Shown here in pieces: positions 63,805 to 64,000 of a stretch of 64,000 nt of DNA (position 1 is the first letter of the stretch; every line of letters begins with the position of its first letter). The stretch is from Pedobacter nutrimenti (GTDB lineage: Bacteria; Bacteroidota; Bacteroidia; Sphingobacteriales; Sphingobacteriaceae): assembly GCF_003208655.1 (NCBI RefSeq), contig NZ_QKLU01000004.1:558001-622000 (forward strand), given 5' to 3'. The notes below the pieces were generated by a model. It worked only from the letters and a program-made list of their open reading frames with translations. It did no database searches and was not told the DNA's origin. A program made the position numbers and the translations under genes.

Positions 63805-63812
63805 TAAATTTG
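63805..63812 (+). promoter_or_regulatory. -7 element for the partial kinase gene
   Basis: TAAATTTG is a perfect Bacteroidota -7 box, 33 nt before the start codon at 63845. The nearest TTG upstream is 27 nt away, longer than usual, so the -33 assignment is weak. Confidence 0.4.
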
Positions 63813-63844
63813 TAATCTCTTTGCAGCAAACAGAACTTTAGCTT

Positions 63845-64000
63845 ATGCAAATCACACAACTGATCGAAAAGATTTATACCAAACCCTCTTTAAGAGTTGG
63901 TTTCCACCTGATTTTCTGGCTCCTGCTGTTTGGTGTCAAGCTTTACCTCACCGCTGTTTCTTTTAATGTATACCGTTCCTTTCCAACGCTGTCTTATGTT
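63845..64000 (+). CDS. Sensor histidine kinase, LytS-like (5' part only)
   Basis: The first 52 codons of a gene cut by the window end. The sequence (MQITQLIEKIYTKPSLRVGFHLIFWLLLFGVKLYLTAVSF) has a basic start and a hydrophobic helix with HLIFWLLLFG, which is how many Bacteroidota LytS-type sensor kinases begin. A response-regulator gene is expected downstream. The kinase call rests only on this N-terminus. Confidence 0.55.
   Translation, partial: MQITQLIEKIYTKPSLRVGFHLIFWLLLFGVKLYLTAVSFNVYRSFPTLSYV

Noticed and set aside
1..64000. CRISPR arrays, tRNA or rRNA genes, transposases, integrases
   Set aside because: Looked for and not seen; no regularly spaced long repeats or cloverleaf sequences were recognised, although a dedicated search (tRNAscan, CRISPR finder) could not be run.

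Overview
The window comes from a Bacteroidota chromosome, most likely the Sphingobacteriaceae (Pedobacter or a close relative). The evidence is two SusC/SusD-type TonB-dependent uptake loci, many lipoproteins with CKK-type signals, an ECF sigma/FecR pair with an STN-domain receptor, LytS/LytTR regulators, and several promoters of the Bacteroidota form TAnnTTTG. No rRNA, tRNA, transposase, integrase or CRISPR array was seen.

Layout. (1) 1-11,160 is a visibly AT-rich accessory island, with all genes on the minus strand. It holds an HNH nuclease, a Vsr mismatch endonuclease and a tightly packed five-gene operon: Dcm-type cytosine methylase, EcoRII-type endonuclease, a 904-residue protein joining an EcoRII-N-like DNA-recognition domain to a GHKL ATPase and a histidine-kinase core, a receiver-like protein, and a metallo-beta-lactamase-fold hydrolase. 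(2) 11,180-17,230 is ordinary chromosome with small secreted and membrane proteins, an SDR/AraC pair with a likely operator, a GNAT acetyltransferase, an autoregulated small HTH protein and a serine hydrolase. (3) 17,700-29,974 is a beta-glucan (laminarin-type) utilisation locus: two GH16 enzymes, two PKD-containing surface lipoproteins, SusD and SusC, with a divergent membrane-spanning regulator. (4) 30,390-38,430 holds a GT87 mannosyltransferase-like protein and a cluster of small secreted proteins around a LuxR-type regulator flanked by two inverted copies of a 25-bp motif, plus gene relics. (5) 38,430-42,410 has a helical-repeat protein, a DegT-family aminotransferase, an acyltransferase and a small secreted protein. 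(6) 42,518-53,413 is an ECF sigma-FecR-TonB receptor operon with four different or duplicated lipoproteins (two DUF5689, one DUF4397, one propeller-like). (7) 53,499-64,000 has a DapB-like protein with altered active site, an S41 peptidase, a LytS/LytTR pair with a likely LytTR operator, two CPBP proteases, a TonB-C protein, a patatin and the start of another sensor kinase.

The strongest candidate for something new is the five-gene operon at 1,100-8,055. The methylase, the endonuclease and Vsr all point to a CCWGG-type target. The giant sensor carries the same kind of effector-DNA domain that EcoRII uses to sense that site, but coupled to GHKL ATPase and histidine-kinase modules, followed at once by a receiver and a candidate MBL nuclease. 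This suggests a restriction system wired to a phosphorelay-controlled second effector. The function is inference; the domain content is read directly from the sequence.
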